Below, in pieces: positions 33,101 to 42,600 of a stretch of DNA of 64,000 nucleotides; within the stretch, counting starts at the first letter, position 1, and each line of letters opens with the position of its first letter. The translations under genes and the position numbers were made by a program. Below the pieces are notes generated by a model. The model was not told the DNA's origin and did not search any database. It was given only the letters and a program-made list of their open reading frames with translations. Origin of the DNA: Phytohabitans flavus (GTDB taxonomy: Bacteria > Actinomycetota > Actinomycetes > Mycobacteriales > Micromonosporaceae); NCBI RefSeq assembly GCF_011764545.1, contig NZ_AP022870.1:4572001-4636000 (forward strand), given 5' to 3'.

Positions 33101-34013
33101 TCAGCCGGGCGGCGCAGGCCACGACGGTCGCCTCGGTCGGCCCGTACGTGTTCCAGACCTCGCGGCCCGGCACGGCGAGGCGCTCGGCGAGCTCGGGCGG
33201 GCACGCCTCGCCGCCGAAGATGAGTAGCCGTACGCCGTCCAGCGCCTCCGCCGGCCACAGCGCGGCGAGCGTCGGGACGGTCGAGACAACCGTGATGCCC
33301 CGCTCCGCGAGCCACGGGCCGAGGTCGACGCCGCTGCGCACAAGGGATCGCGCGGCCGGTACCAGGCAGGCGCCGTACCGCCAGGCGAGCCACATCTCCT
33401 CGCACGACGCGTCGAACGCCACCGACAGCCCGGCGAGCACCCGGTCGCCGGGCCCGATCGGCGCCGCGCGCAGGAAGAGGCCCGCCTCGGCGTCCACGAA
33501 CGCCGCCGCCGACGCGTGGCTGACCGCGACGCCCTTGGGCCGGCCGGTCGAACCAGAGGTGAAGATGATCCACGCGTCGTCGTCCGGGCGGGGCTCGTTG
33601 TCCGCCGCCCGGATGCCTATCGCACCGCCGTCGCCGAGCACCGCGCAGACGCCGGCCTCCGCGAACACCAGCGCGGCGCGCTCGTCCGGGTCGTCGGCGT
33701 CCACGGGTACGTACGCCGCGCCGGCCGCGAGTACGCCGAGGATCGCGACGTACAGCTCGGCCGTACCGGAGGAGATCCTGATCCCGACCCGGTCGCCGGC
33801 GCCGATGCCCAGCCCGTTGAGCTTCTGGGCCAGAGCCGCGACCTCGGCGGCCAGTCGCCGGTAGTCGTACACCTCGGCGCCGTCGTCGATGGCCGGTGCG
33901 TCCGGATGCCGGGCGACCGTCTCGGTGAAGATGTCCAGCAGCGTACGGCGCGCCGGGGCGCGCTCCGATCCGAAGACGGCGGGGGCGGCGGGCAGTACCG
34001 GGGTCAGGGTCAT
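30171..34013 (-). CDS. Pls/PosA-family membrane non-ribosomal peptide synthetase (epsilon-poly-amino-acid synthetase-like)
   Basis: 1280 residues. Adenylation domain ~20-480 with 'IIFTSGSTGRPKGVAVSHAS', 'FDASCEEMWLAWRYGACLVP', 'NTYGPTEATV' and 'YRSGDIV'; carrier domain ~500-570 with phosphopantetheine Ser in 'FFRHGGSSLGAAQLV' (~527). The remaining ~700 residues alternate membrane helices with soluble left-handed-helix-like segments ('IGYTRIGAGARVGARSTLLP', 'APGATLGPHGIVLPGATIGA'), as in the A-T-TM-(C-like)x3 design of epsilon-poly-L-lysine synthetase. No classical condensation or thioesterase domain. It would join one activated amino acid iteratively through side-chain or isopeptide bonds and extrude it. 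The amino acid is not assigned here. The peptidase gene is coupled behind it. Confidence 0.92.
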   Translation of the reverse strand: MTLTPVLPAAPAVFGSERAPARRTLLDIFTETVARHPDAPAIDDGAEVYDYRRLAAEVAALAQKLNGLGIGAGDRVGIRISSGTAELYVAILGVLAAGAAYVPVDADDPDERAALVFAEAGVCAVLGDGGAIGIRAADNEPRPDDDAWIIFTSGSTGRPKGVAVSHASAAAFVDAEAGLFLRAAPIGPGDRVLAGLSVAFDASCEEMWLAWRYGACLVPAARSLVRSGVDLGPWLAERGITVVSTVPTLAALWPAEALDGVRLLIFGGEACPPELAERLAVPGREVWNTYGPTEATVVACAARLTGEGPVRIGLPLSGWQLAVVDPAGDPVGMGDTGELVIGGVGLARYLDAAKDAERFAPLPSLGWDRAYRSGDIVRAEPEGLVFVGRNDEQVKLGGRRIELGEVDAALQALPGVAGAAAAIRRTNAGNQVLVGYVTVRGGAAFDPDAAAARLREQLPAALVPLLAAVAALPTRTSGKVDRAALPWPLPTVDTGTPAMSPTEAWLADGWAEILGVRVTGPGADFFRHGGSSLGAAQLVAWIRQRHPQVSVGDLYQNPRLGGLAAMLDALGASATTKREIAPTPRRAGIVQTLLMAPLLTVVGLRWLTVLAAVAKLLGTPWAPAVSWWWVALGWFVLFSPVGRIAISAGGARLLLAGVRPGSYPRGGGVHLRLWTAERLADLSGAASVAGASWMNRYARALGAEVGRDVDLHSAPPVTGLLKLGRGAAVEPEVDLSGYWVDGDTVHIGYTRIGAGARVGARSTLLPNVRVGKGAEIGPGSTVRGEVPAGERWVGAPAVPAGKSAHTWPEQRPRRLRRWVAGYGVASVLLGMLPAIAALPGIAVLAWATAGAATLGGAVTAALVVMPLAALAYLAGYAVLVVLAVRALSVGLRAGYHPVHSRVAWQVWATERLMGMARVGLFPLYASVLTPAWLRLLGAKVGRGVEASTVLALPKMTTVADGAFLADDTMVATYELRQGWLHVAPTRIGKQAFLGNSGMAAPGHSVPKRGLVGVLSSAPRKAKKGSSWLGMPPMPLRRSPEAADSSRTYRPPLRLKAARALVELFRLVPVVLGGALAVLVLAALAALWNASGPVAAGALSGVVLLAAGVLAAATATAAKWLLVGAFRAGDRPLWDPFVWRNELADTFVEVLAVPWLLGAANGTPVLTGWLRTMGAKIGRGVWLETYWLPEFDLVRLGDGATVNRGCVVQTHLFHDRIMSMDEVTLAPGATLGPHGIVLPGATIGARTTVGPGSLVTRGDTVPADSRWLGNPIAAWPARQGE

Positions 34014-34157
34014 CGGGCGCCTTCCTGGCCGGGCGCCAGGGGGCGAACGGCCGACCGTCTACCCTACGGCAGTTGAACGGCGCGTAACGATCAAATGTCA
34101 CATTCGTGTCCGCCGCCACATGCCACCCCCGGCAGCGGCGGCCGGCGCCGCGCCGGG

Positions 34158-34544
34158 TCAGCCGGTTAGGGACTCGGGACCGAAGCGGCCCCAGGCCACG
34201 AAAACGGCCATGGCGAAATAGACCACGTCGCCGATGGCCGTGGCCCTTTCGCCGCGGCGGAGCCGCATGATGATCGCGCCGGCGAACAGCAACGCCACGC
34301 AAGTGGCGGTCACCGGTACCAGGATCGGCGCGATGTCGAGCACGGCTGGCAGGATCAGGCCCGCCGCCGCCAGGATTTCGAGGGTCCCGATGACTTTGAG
34401 AGAGGCGGGGCTGAAGTCCAGGATCCATTGCCCAGAGCGGCCACCCTTGGCGGCCAGCGTCTCCCTCGGTACGAACATTTTCATGGTGCTGAACAGCAGG
34501 ATGAAGGCCAGCAGTCCGGTGACGATCCACAGAGCGACATTCAC
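34158..34544 (-). CDS. DoxX-like family membrane protein
   Basis: 128 residues, four membrane helices ('ALWIVTGLLAFILLFSTMKM', 'VIGTLEILAAAGLILPAVL', 'ILVPVTATCVALLFAGAII', 'VVYFAMAVFVAWGRFGP'), the DoxX-like pattern. ATG 34544 overlaps the sigma-factor stop by 4 nt, so it is co-translated with the ECF41 gene. DoxX-like proteins are common ECF41 neighbours and may be its target; function not established. Confidence 0.88.
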   Translation of the reverse strand: MNVALWIVTGLLAFILLFSTMKMFVPRETLAAKGGRSGQWILDFSPASLKVIGTLEILAAAGLILPAVLDIAPILVPVTATCVALLFAGAIIMRLRRGERATAIGDVVYFAMAVFVAWGRFGPESLTG

Positions 34545-35482
34545 TGCTGTTCCTCACTGTTCCGCTGTCGCCGGGGGCGGCGGCTGGCGCGTACCAGGGC
34601 GTTCAGGTCGCCGACCCGGTCGAAGTGCCGCAGCTTGTCGGGGTTGACGATGGAGTGGATCGTCTGGATCTGGCCTTCGTCGATGTCGAGCCCCATGACC
34701 GCGACAAGCCGATCGTCCGCGTCGAACGCCATCGCCCCGGGCTGGCCGTTGACCTCGGTGAGCTGGACACGCACGCCGATGTTCGGCAGCACGGACATCC
34801 CGAACGTCAGGGCCCGTGCCACCCGCTCCCGGCCGTTGATCGGCTGGCTCTGCGCGGGCACCTTGCCGCCACCGTCGGCGTGCAGCGTCACGTCCTGCGC
34901 CAAGAGCGCCTCCAATGCCGCCAGGTCGCCCCGCTCGGCGGCGGCGAAGAAGCGCTCGGCCAACTCCTCCCGCTCCTGCCGGGTGGCGTGGTAACGCGGT
35001 CGCCGCTCCCGGACGTTGGCGCGAGCCCGCGCGACGAGGTGCCGCACACTGTCCACGTCGCCACCGATGATCTCGGCGACCTCCGCGTACGGGTAGTCGA
35101 ACACCTCGCGCAGGAGGAACGCGGCCCGCTGCTTCGGCGACAAGCTCTCTAGCAGCACCAGAAACGCGAGCGACAGCGAGTCGGCGATCTCCGCCTGCTC
35201 GGCCGGCGTCGGATCGGTCACCAGGGGCTCCGGCAGCCACTCGCCGACGTACTGCTCCCGCCGCACCCGCGCCGACCGAAGCTGATCGATGGCCAGCCGG
35301 GTGACGAGCGTGGCCACGTACGCCCGCGGGGACATGATCGGCTCGTCCCGCCCCAGGGTCTGGTGTACGCGCAGGAACGCCTCCTGCACCACGTCCTCGG
35401 CCTCGCTCACGCTGCCGAGCATCTGGTACGCGATGGCGAACGCCCGCGGCCGCAGCTCGTCGTACAGGTCCGAAGTGGACAT
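34541..35482 (-). CDS. ECF41-group (SigJ-like) RNA polymerase sigma factor with SnoaL-like C-terminal domain
   Basis: 313 residues from ATG 35482 (GAGGTG site 6 nt upstream). Region 2: 'FAIAYQMLGSVSEAEDVVQE', 'AYVATLVTRLAIDQLRSARV'. Region 4: 'SLSPKQRAAFLLREVFDYPY', 'AEVAEIIGGDVDSVRHLVAR'. Residues ~195-295 form the SnoaL/NTF2-like extension ('FFAAAERGDLAALEALLAQD', 'INGRERVARALTFG') that replaces a separate anti-sigma factor in ECF41. It lies between an NAD-dependent epimerase-like gene and a DoxX-like gene, which it probably controls. Confidence 0.93.
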   Translation of the reverse strand: MSTSDLYDELRPRAFAIAYQMLGSVSEAEDVVQEAFLRVHQTLGRDEPIMSPRAYVATLVTRLAIDQLRSARVRREQYVGEWLPEPLVTDPTPAEQAEIADSLSLAFLVLLESLSPKQRAAFLLREVFDYPYAEVAEIIGGDVDSVRHLVARARANVRERRPRYHATRQEREELAERFFAAAERGDLAALEALLAQDVTLHADGGGKVPAQSQPINGRERVARALTFGMSVLPNIGVRVQLTEVNGQPGAMAFDADDRLVAVMGLDIDEGQIQTIHSIVNPDKLRHFDRVGDLNALVRASRRPRRQRNSEEQQ

Positions 35483-35487
35483 ACGAG

Positions 35488-36432
35488 TCACCTCAATCCC
35501 TCGGCGAAGCCGGTACGCCAGCTCGGGTACTCCAGCGTCCAGCCCAGCTCCCGCTTGGCCTTCTCGCTGGAAATCCCGCGGGCCCGCGTCATCATGTCCA
35601 CCGGACCCTTGCCGGCCACCAGGCGGACGATCCAGCCCGGTATGCGGCGCGGCGGCTTCGCGCCGAGCGCCCGAGCCAGCACCGGAAGCCAGACGTGCAC
35701 GGGCGCCGGATCGTCGTCAGCGACGTGGTAGATGCCAGGCCGGCCGCGTTCGATCGCCGCGACCGTGGCCGACGCGGCATCGACGATGTGTACGAACGAC
35801 CACACCCCAGTGCCACCGCCGACGATGGGAAATCTTCGCTTGAGGAGCAGCCCGGCCATGACGGCGTCCGGAGCGATCTCGATGCCGGTCCGTGGGCCGT
35901 AGAAGCCGCCGTAGCGGATCGCGATGCCGTCGCCCCAGCCGATGCCGGTCACCGCTTCCTCCAGGTGGCGCAGCGCGGCCACCGCCGTCGCCGTGTCCGC
36001 GGGCGGGTTCGGCTCGATCCGGCCGTTCTCGTCGGCGACCGGCCCGCCGACGCGTTCCATCCAGCCGCAGTTGCTCTGCGCCACGACCTTGCGCACCCCG
36101 GCCGCGCGCCCAGCCGCGAGGAGGTGATCGGTGCCCTCGGTGCGCAGGCGGTTGGTCGCCGCCACCATCCGCTTCACGTGCCGGAAATCGGGCGGCCCGG
36201 CCAGCGCCGTCAACTGGTGCACGATCACCTCGGGCTCGGCCTTGGCCACGGCATCGGCCACCGCATCCGGGTCCAGCGCGTCGACGACGACCGGCTCGGC
36301 GCCCAACGCGCGCAACGCCTCGGTCTTGGCCGCCGAGCGGGTGGTACCCACCACCACGTGACCGCGCGCCACAAGCTGCGGAACAAGTTGGCTGCCGATC
36401 GCGCCGGATGCCCCCGCAACGAAGATCTTCAT
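35488..36432 (-). CDS. NAD(P)-dependent epimerase/dehydratase-family (atypical SDR) protein
   Basis: 314 residues from ATG 36432 (GGAGGCG site). The N-terminal 'MKIFVAGASGAIGSQLVPQL' is the GxxGxxG Rossmann motif of atypical SDRs; 'HQLTAL', 'VRKVVAQSNCGWM' and 'IAIRYGGFYGPRTGI' follow the NmrA/epimerase pattern. The substrate is unknown. First gene of the operon with the ECF41 sigma factor (5-nt gap) and DoxX; carbohydrate or thiol redox roles are often proposed for such neighbours. Confidence 0.88.
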   Translation of the reverse strand: MKIFVAGASGAIGSQLVPQLVARGHVVVGTTRSAAKTEALRALGAEPVVVDALDPDAVADAVAKAEPEVIVHQLTALAGPPDFRHVKRMVAATNRLRTEGTDHLLAAGRAAGVRKVVAQSNCGWMERVGGPVADENGRIEPNPPADTATAVAALRHLEEAVTGIGWGDGIAIRYGGFYGPRTGIEIAPDAVMAGLLLKRRFPIVGGGTGVWSFVHIVDAASATVAAIERGRPGIYHVADDDPAPVHVWLPVLARALGAKPPRRIPGWIVRLVAGKGPVDMMTRARGISSEKAKRELGWTLEYPSWRTGFAEGLR

Positions 36433-36524
36433 TTCGCCTCCGCTCGTCGTGCTCACCAGCAGAGACGAGACGCATCGACGCCCTATGACATTTAGTTACC
36501 CATGTCACAAAGTAGGGTGGCGAG

Positions 36525-36836
36525 ATGATCACCTGCGTCGTGGAGTACGTCGTCGATCCCGCGAAGATCGATGAGTTCGAGCGGTTCGCGCGGCGGTGGA
36601 TGGAGTTGGTCGACCAGCACGGCGGCAGCCATCACGGGTACTTCCTGCCGTCCGAGGGCGCCAGCGACAAGGCGCTGGCGCTCTTCAGCTTTCCGAGCCT
36701 CGCCGCGTACGAGGTGTACCGGGCGCGGTTCGGCGCGGATCCGGACTTCGTCGCCGCCGACCGGATCCGCGAGGAGAGCGGCTGCGTGCTCCGCTACGAG
36801 CGCACCTTCATGCGGCCGCTGCTCCCGGAGCGCTGA
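36525..36836 (+). CDS. NIPSNAP-family protein
   Basis: 103 residues: 'VVEYVVDPAKIDEFERFARR', 'HGGSHHGYFLPSEGASDKAL', 'LFSFPSLAAYEVYRARF' are typical of NIPSNAP ferredoxin-like dimeric proteins. It is divergent from the epimerase operon (68-nt gap) and may share its regulation. Function unknown. The 3' end stops 3 nt before the convergent LLM gene. Confidence 0.87.
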   Translation: MITCVVEYVVDPAKIDEFERFARRWMELVDQHGGSHHGYFLPSEGASDKALALFSFPSLAAYEVYRARFGADPDFVAADRIREESGCVLRYERTFMRPLLPER

Positions 36837-36839
36837 CCC

Positions 36840-37722
36840 TCAGAGCTTGGCCGGCTCGATCTCCCCAGCCGCAGCTGGACCGTCTCCGCGACGCGGGTCA
36901 CGAAGCCGACCGGGTCGGGCTGCTGTATCCGCAGGTGCACGTGCCGCACGCCGAGCGCGGCCAGCTCCTCGGCGCGGCGCAGGAAGCCGTCCGGGTCCTG
37001 GATCGGGTCGACAGAGCCCTGCACGGTGATCCGGATGTCGCCGATGTCGCGGCCCTCCCGGTCACAGTGGCTCCGCAGTACGCCGATCTTGTGGCGGATC
37101 TCGTCGACGTCGCTGATCGTGAAGTTGCAGGCGTCCGCGTACTTCGCGACGAGCCGCAGCGTCTTCTGCTCGCCGTTGCCCCGACGAGGATCTGCGGCCG
37201 GGGGCGCTGTAGCGACCGGGGCCGGTTGAGGGTCTCGGCGAGCGTGTAGTGCCGGCCGGCGTACGCCCCGTCGTCGTCACTCCACATCTGGAGGCAGATC
37301 CGCAGCGTCTCTTCGAGCCGCTCGAACCGCTCCTTCAGCGGCGGGAACGGCACGCCCAGCCCGTTGTGCTCGCGCTCGTACCAGGCCGCGCCGAGGCCGA
37401 GGATGGCCCGCCCGCCGGAGAGCACGTCGAGGGTGGTCACGGTCTTGGCCAGCAGCCCCGGATGGCGATACGTCACGCCGGTCACCAGCGTCGCCAGCTC
37501 GATGCGCGAGGTGAGGGCGGCGACATACCCGAGCGCGGTATACCCCTCGAGCATCGGGTTCTCAGCCGGCCACACCCGCTCCATCTGGAAGAAGTGGTCC
37601 ATGACCGTGAAGAGCGCGAAGCCCGCGTCGTCGGCGGCCTTCGCGGTGTCAGCCAGCAGCGGCGCGATGACCGCGTCGCCGCCGGGGTTGGTGAAGTTCA
37701 GGAAATGGATGCCTACGTCCAT
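36840..37722 (-). pseudogene. LLM-class F420-dependent oxidoreductase, two frameshifts (probable homopolymer errors)
   Basis: ATG 37722 follows GGAAGGAG. 'MDVGIHFLNFTNPGG', 'DDAGFALFTVMDHFFQ', 'VTYRHPGLLAKTVTTLDVLS', 'GGRAILGLGAAWYEREHNGL', 'QRPRPQILVG' are typical of luciferase-like F420 enzymes. At C4 37179-37182 the frame breaks; one more base restores 'ILVGGNGEQKTLRLVAKYAD', and the rest ('QGSVDPIQDPDGFLRRAEEL', 'AALGVRHVHLRIQQPDPVGF') is in the next frame. A second break at C4 36863-36866, if repaired, gives the ending 'GEIEPAKL*' at 36840, clear of the NIPSNAP gene. Repaired length ~295 residues, normal for the family. Substrate unknown. Confidence 0.83.
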
Positions 37723-37760
37723 CGACGCTCCTTCCGCCTGCGGCAAACCCTAGACGATCT

Positions 37761-37846
37761 CAAAGACAAAGCCTTGAGCTACCGCGACGTCCGCGGTGGT
37801 CCAGACCGCCGCTCCCGCAGCCTCACCCTCCGCGCTTCACACCCAA
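37761..37846 (+). repeat. Dispersed ~80-bp repeat, copy D
   Basis: CAAAGACAAAGCCTTGAGCT begins the copy; the core ACCGCGACGTCCGCGGTGGT and the CCTCACCCTCCGCGCTTCAC end block match copies A-C. It lies in the promoter-side gap upstream of the LLM gene and beyond the DUF916 gene end. Confidence 0.85.
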
Positions 37847-37854
37847 CCCGAGCC

Positions 37855-38923
37855 TTATTCGGTGGGGTCCTTCGTGGTGCCGACGAGGGTGGATTCGCGG
37901 GCTTCGGCGCGGCCTTCGTCGCGGGCTTGGGCGAGCAGGTCGGCGAGGCGGCGCTTGCGGCGGCGGATGGCGGTCCGGGCGGCTAGGGCGAGCGCGACGA
38001 GGAGGGCTATCAGGATCAGCTGGGCCCAGGGCAGCGTCCATACCGTGACCGTCGCGGACGCCGGGCGGATCTCGGCGCCGGACGCGTCGCCGTCGAGCAG
38101 TGCGGGGTCAGCTCCACGGTCGTCTTGAGCGGTCCGAGCGCCCACAGGCCGCCGATGCTGACGTCGACCACGCGGTTGCCGCCTGGAAGGGTCTCCGCGA
38201 CGTCGGCCCGCGCGCTGTGCCCGGACGCGCCGAACAGCTCGGCAGTCCTCACCTGCGCGGTGCCGGTGACGCCGACGCTGCCGTTGTTCGTCGCGGTGTA
38301 CCTGACGTCGATGGTGCCGGGCGAGAAGGGGTTCCACGAGCGGTGGTAGGTCGCCGTGAGGTCGCCGACCGCCAGCGAGGCCGTGACCGTGCCGCTGACC
38401 CGCATCATGACCCGGAAGCCGACCCGGCTCTCGACCGCGACAGTGCCCCCGGTCGCGGTCACCGTCGCGGCGATGCCGGCGGGGTGGTCGCCCGGTTTGG
38501 CGTCGCGGGAACCGTGATGGTGAACGGTACGACCGTCGTACCCTTTGCCCCGACCGTCACCTTCTCCTGGATTTTGATCCAGGTGCCGCCGTCCACCGAC
38601 TTGCGGCTGGACGGGAGCATGTTGAAGCGGCCCTTGTCGGTGAGGTAGCCGTCGGCCGCCTTCAGCGAGAAGACCGCGGGGCGGTTACTGAAGTTGCGGA
38701 CCGCCAGGCGCTCGTTTACCACCTGGCCCGGGTCGAGCGTGTGCTCCACCCACCGGCGGCCGTCCGGGCCCTGCTGGTTGGCGGGCTGGACCGACCACGT
38801 GAGCGCGGGTGGCGTCGGCGTCGGCTCCGCCATGGCGCCTGTGGGCGCGACCGGCACGGCGACGAGTGCCGCGGCCAGTACAGCGAGCAGCCGCGGCAGT
38901 GCCCGCGGCCGGCGTCGGATCAT
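37855..38923 (-). pseudogene. DUF916 (WxL-interacting, peptidoglycan-binding) membrane-anchored protein, two frameshifts
   Basis: From ATG 38923: Sec signal ('LLAVLAAALVAVPVAPTGAM'), then 'ALTWSVQPANQQGPDGRRWV', 'LDPGQVVNERLAVRNFSNRP', 'VTVGAKGTTVVPFTITVP' (DUF916 beta-domain). After G3 38507-38509 the next frame gives 'AKPGDHPAGIAATVTATGGT' onward; after G4 38104-38107 the third frame gives 'DASGAEIRPASATVTVWTLP', one helix 'LILIALLVALALAARTAI' and a basic/acidic cytoplasmic tail to 37855. Restoring one base at each run makes one ~356-residue protein. By family it anchors WxL proteins to the wall and membrane; the WxL-like gene lies directly upstream. Confidence 0.83.
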
Positions 38924-38949
38924 GGCGAGGTCCTTCGGCCCGGAGGTGT

Positions 38950-38979
38950 GGTGGGGGCCGCGGTGCCGCGGCCCCCACC
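38950..38979 (-). terminator. Intergenic hairpin between the WxL-like and DUF916 genes
   Basis: GGTGGGGGCCGCGG pairs with CCGCGGCCCCCACC (14 bp, TG in the loop). No U-tract. Within an operon it may attenuate or stabilise the upstream message. Confidence 0.6.
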
Positions 38980-38985
38980 TGTACC

Positions 38986-39614
38986 TCATTCGAACAGCGA
39001 CAGGGTCAACGTCGAGTTGTACGAGCCCGCCGCGACATCCGCCGGGGCGCGCAGGAACAGGTTGGCGTTGACGGAGTAGGAGTCGCCGGCGACGGCCTCG
39101 GAGTCGAAGGTCGACACCAGCAGCTCCTGGTCCACAAGACCGACATTGTTGCCCGGCTGGGTCGGCTCGTCCAGGACGGTCACGACCTCCTCACCCTCCG
39201 AGACGAGGCCGCTCTCGCCGCCGTCGATCAGGTTCGGGCTCCAGCCGAGGTGGCCGGCGCTGATCGGCGCCTGGCCCGCGTCACCGGCGAAGTCGGTCGC
39301 GCTGCCCAGCACCGCCCACGCCGCGCCGTCCGGCACCTCTTCCGCGATACGCGTGTCGGTGACCGTGACCGTGGGCAGGGTGCCGGTGAACTGGCGGACC
39401 AGCAGGGTCGACCCGTTCTCGGCCAGGGCGACCGAGTCAGCCGCGATGGACATGGCGAGCACACCCGGCTCCCGGATCTCCTCGATGTCCACCGTCACCC
39501 GGACGTCGTCGCTGTCGCCGGGGCGGCGACGGCGGGCGACTGAAGCGCGATCGGCCCGGCGAGGACGGCTGCCGCGGCGCCTGCCGCGACGAGTCCCTTG
39601 CGTCTTTTGCTCAT
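38986..39614 (-). pseudogene. WxL-like secreted surface protein, frameshift in signal-peptide end
   Basis: From ATG 39614: Sec signal 'MSKRRKGLVAAGAAAAVLAG' then 'PIALQSPAVAAP'. At G4 39520-39523 one lost base sends the frame to a stop; restoring it gives 'APGDSDDVRVTVDIEE' and the long frame to 38986. The mature part has the pattern of actinobacterial WxL-like proteins: 'VTVTDTRIAEEVPDGAAWAV', 'SATDFAGD', 'ISAGHLGWSPNL' and a C-terminal beta strand 'AGSYNSTLTLSLFE' where the proximal WxL motif would lie (here LSL). About 209 residues. It would be held on the wall by the DUF916 protein encoded next. Confidence 0.78.
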
Positions 39615-39657
39615 GTGATGCTCCGTTGTCTTTCGTGGGTTGGTGGGGATAGTGCGA

Positions 39658-42600
39658 TCAGGCGCAGGCCACGCCGGGGTGGTCCGCTGTGTAAACAGTC
39701 GTCACCTCCTTGCCGTCCACCGTCCCGGTGGCGCCGACTGTCGCCGAGCCGGCCGGGACCGAGGCCGAACGCGTGGCGAACGACTGGTACGCGTTGGCAT
39801 CCGGAGCGACGCTCGCGAAGGTGCGGTCGCCGTACCCGGTGTCGAAGGTGATCTTGACTGGCGTGTCGTGGTCGTTGCGAGCCTGCACGGCGACGTACGC
39901 CTTGCCGGCGACGCATCGCGCCTGGACGGTGACCGTGACCGGCACCTTGGCCGGTTGGGTGCCCGGGTCGTCGGCGAAGACCCGCCATTCGGTGATCGCG
40001 ACCGCCGAATAGGTGGTGCCGTTGCCGTTGGCCCGGATCGTGGCCCGTACCCGTGGTGTGGTGACCGGGTCGAACGTGACGTTGTTGAACGCCGTGGTGC
40101 TCGTCCCGTACGGGGACGCGCCCGTCACGTCACGCCAGGCCGAGGTGGCCTCGTCCCAGTACTGGAGGACCCACCCGTCGGGCTGGGCGACGCCGTCGCC
40201 GGTGCCCTGGTTGGAATCCCGCCAGAACTTCAGCTCCGTCCCGGTGATGCGCACCGGGCGGGACCAGTCGTACTGGACCCACTGGGTCGCCGGGCGGGTA
40301 CCGGACCAGGTGCCCCAGATCTGGGCCTGGCTCGGGTTGTTCGGGTCGGCGCCGTCGTTGAGCGCGATGACGCTGTTCCAGCCGGCGGTGTACGAGGCGG
40401 TCGGGGTGCCGATCGGCCCGATGTTGCCGGTGAGCGGGCCGGACAGGTCCGCCAGGATGGTGGCGGACTTGGCGGTCTCCAGGTTTCCGGCCGCGTCGAG
40501 CGCCCGGAAGGACACCGTGTGCCGGTTGCTGTCGGGTGCCGCGATGGCGCCGGTGTAGGCGGTCCACGGACCCGTGTCGATGGAGTACTCGATCAGCGCG
40601 ACCCCCGAGGTGGCGTCGGTCGACGTCACTGTGACCGTCCGCCGTGCACTGTCCACAGTGGCGGTACTGGCCGGAGCCGTGGCGTCGATCCGCACCGGCA
40701 GGCTCGCCGGCGACGAGACGTTGCCGGCCCGGTCGGTCGCGGTCACGGTGACGGTGTGCTGGCCGTCCCCGGTGACGTTGACGTCGGCGTATCGCGCGTC
40801 CCGCGTCACCACCGGCGCGCCGCTGTCCACCTTGGACTCGATGGTCAGCCGGCCACCCCGGTCGTCGACACCGGCCGCCCGGACCCGTACCGCGGAGCGG
40901 TACCAGCCGGCGCTGCCCGCGCTGCCGCTCGGCGTGAGCGTCAGCGTCGGAGCTGTCACGTCGCCCTCGGTGTCGCCGGGCGAGATGACCCGGACCTGCG
41001 CGGAGATCCGGCCGGCGGCGTACCCGAGCACGGTGCCCTGGATGGTGAACGTGCCGGGCGCCGCAACCTGCTCGGCCGTCACCGGGTCCCAGAAGACCGG
41101 CACCTGAAGCGTCTCAGAGCCAAACGACACCGCTACCGTGCCGGGCAGCTCCCGCTCCCCCACCTCGACCGTCAGCGCCGGCGGCGTGACGGACGAAGGC
41201 TGCGCGGCGAGGATCTTCCACTCCTCGACCGCCACCGCCGAGTACGTGCTGCCGTTCGTCGACCCGTCGAAGGTCGCCCGCACCTGAGTCGTCGTGACCG
41301 GGTCGAACGTGGTGTTCTGGAAGCCCTGCGTGCTCGTCGGGTAGCCGCTCGCGTTGGGCAGGTCGGCCCACTGTCCACTGTCGAGGTTCCAGTACTGGAT
41401 GCGCCAGCGGGCCGGTGCCGCGACGCCCACGCCGGTACCCTGCGGCTGGTCGTTCCAGAAGTCGATCTGGGAACCGGAGATCCGCATCGGCTGGTCCCAG
41501 GTGTACTGGGCCCACTGCTGGGGCGGGTTGTTGCCGGTCCAGGTGCCCCACATGTCCGGCGGGAGCGGGTTGGACCGGACGATCTCGTCGTTGAGCGCTT
41601 TGATCCAGTACTGCGTGGGCACCGGCTCGTTGGAGACCGTCGACTTCGCCTCCTGAGCGATGTTCGGCCGCGGCGTGAGGTCACGCCCCTTGGCGGGGGT
41701 CGGCGTGATGAGCTTCATCCGCGGCGGGGTCTGCGCGTCGTCCCACTCGACCTTGTCGATCGCCACCGAGCGGCGGAAGTGGCCGCCACCCACCGCGTCG
41801 GCGGTGTGGTAAGCGATGTACCACTGGCCGTTGAACTCCAGGATGCCCGGGTGGCTGGTCGTGGAGGAGACCGGGCGCAGGATCGTGCCCCGGTAGGTCC
41901 ACGGGCCCTCGGGCGCCGCCGCCGTCGCGTAGGCGATGCAGGCGTGGTAGTTCGCCGGGGTGCACTGCGAGGTCGGTCCGGCGTTGTTGCCCGCGTACGC
42001 CATGTAGTAGGTGGCGCCGCGCTTGAAGATCCAGGCCGCCTCGAAGAACCCGGTCAGGCCGGTGACGGTGCGCTGGGTGCCCACCGGCGTCTTCATGTCC
42101 GGCTGGAACTCGAGCATCCGCAGGTTGCTGAACGAGCCCCACCACAGGAACACCCGCTGGCCCTCGACAAGGATCGTCGGGTCGATGTTGTGGATGTTGT
42201 TGGTGGCCGGCACCCGCTGGGAGATGATCGGGCCGCCCGCGTGGTCGGTCCAGGGGCCGGTCGGGCTGTCCGAGACGGCCACGCCGATCGCGAACTTGTC
42301 GCTCGCCGGGCTGTCCCGCTCGTTGATCGGTACGTACCAGTAGTAGCGCCCGTCGACGCCCCGGACCACCTGGCCGGCGTACGCCCGTCCCGGCGTCGCC
42401 CAGGCGAAGACCTGCTCGGGGCGCATCAGCGACGGGTAGTGAGTCCACTGTCCAGCTTGGACATCCGTGGTGCGGAAGGCGCCCCACTCGTTCATGATGA
42501 AGTCGTTTGTGGACGGTCCGGCCTGGTCGTGGCCGGTGTAGATGTACAGCTCGTCGCGGCCGCTGCTGTTTCCGGGGGCGCCAGCCGGGACGACGAGGGG

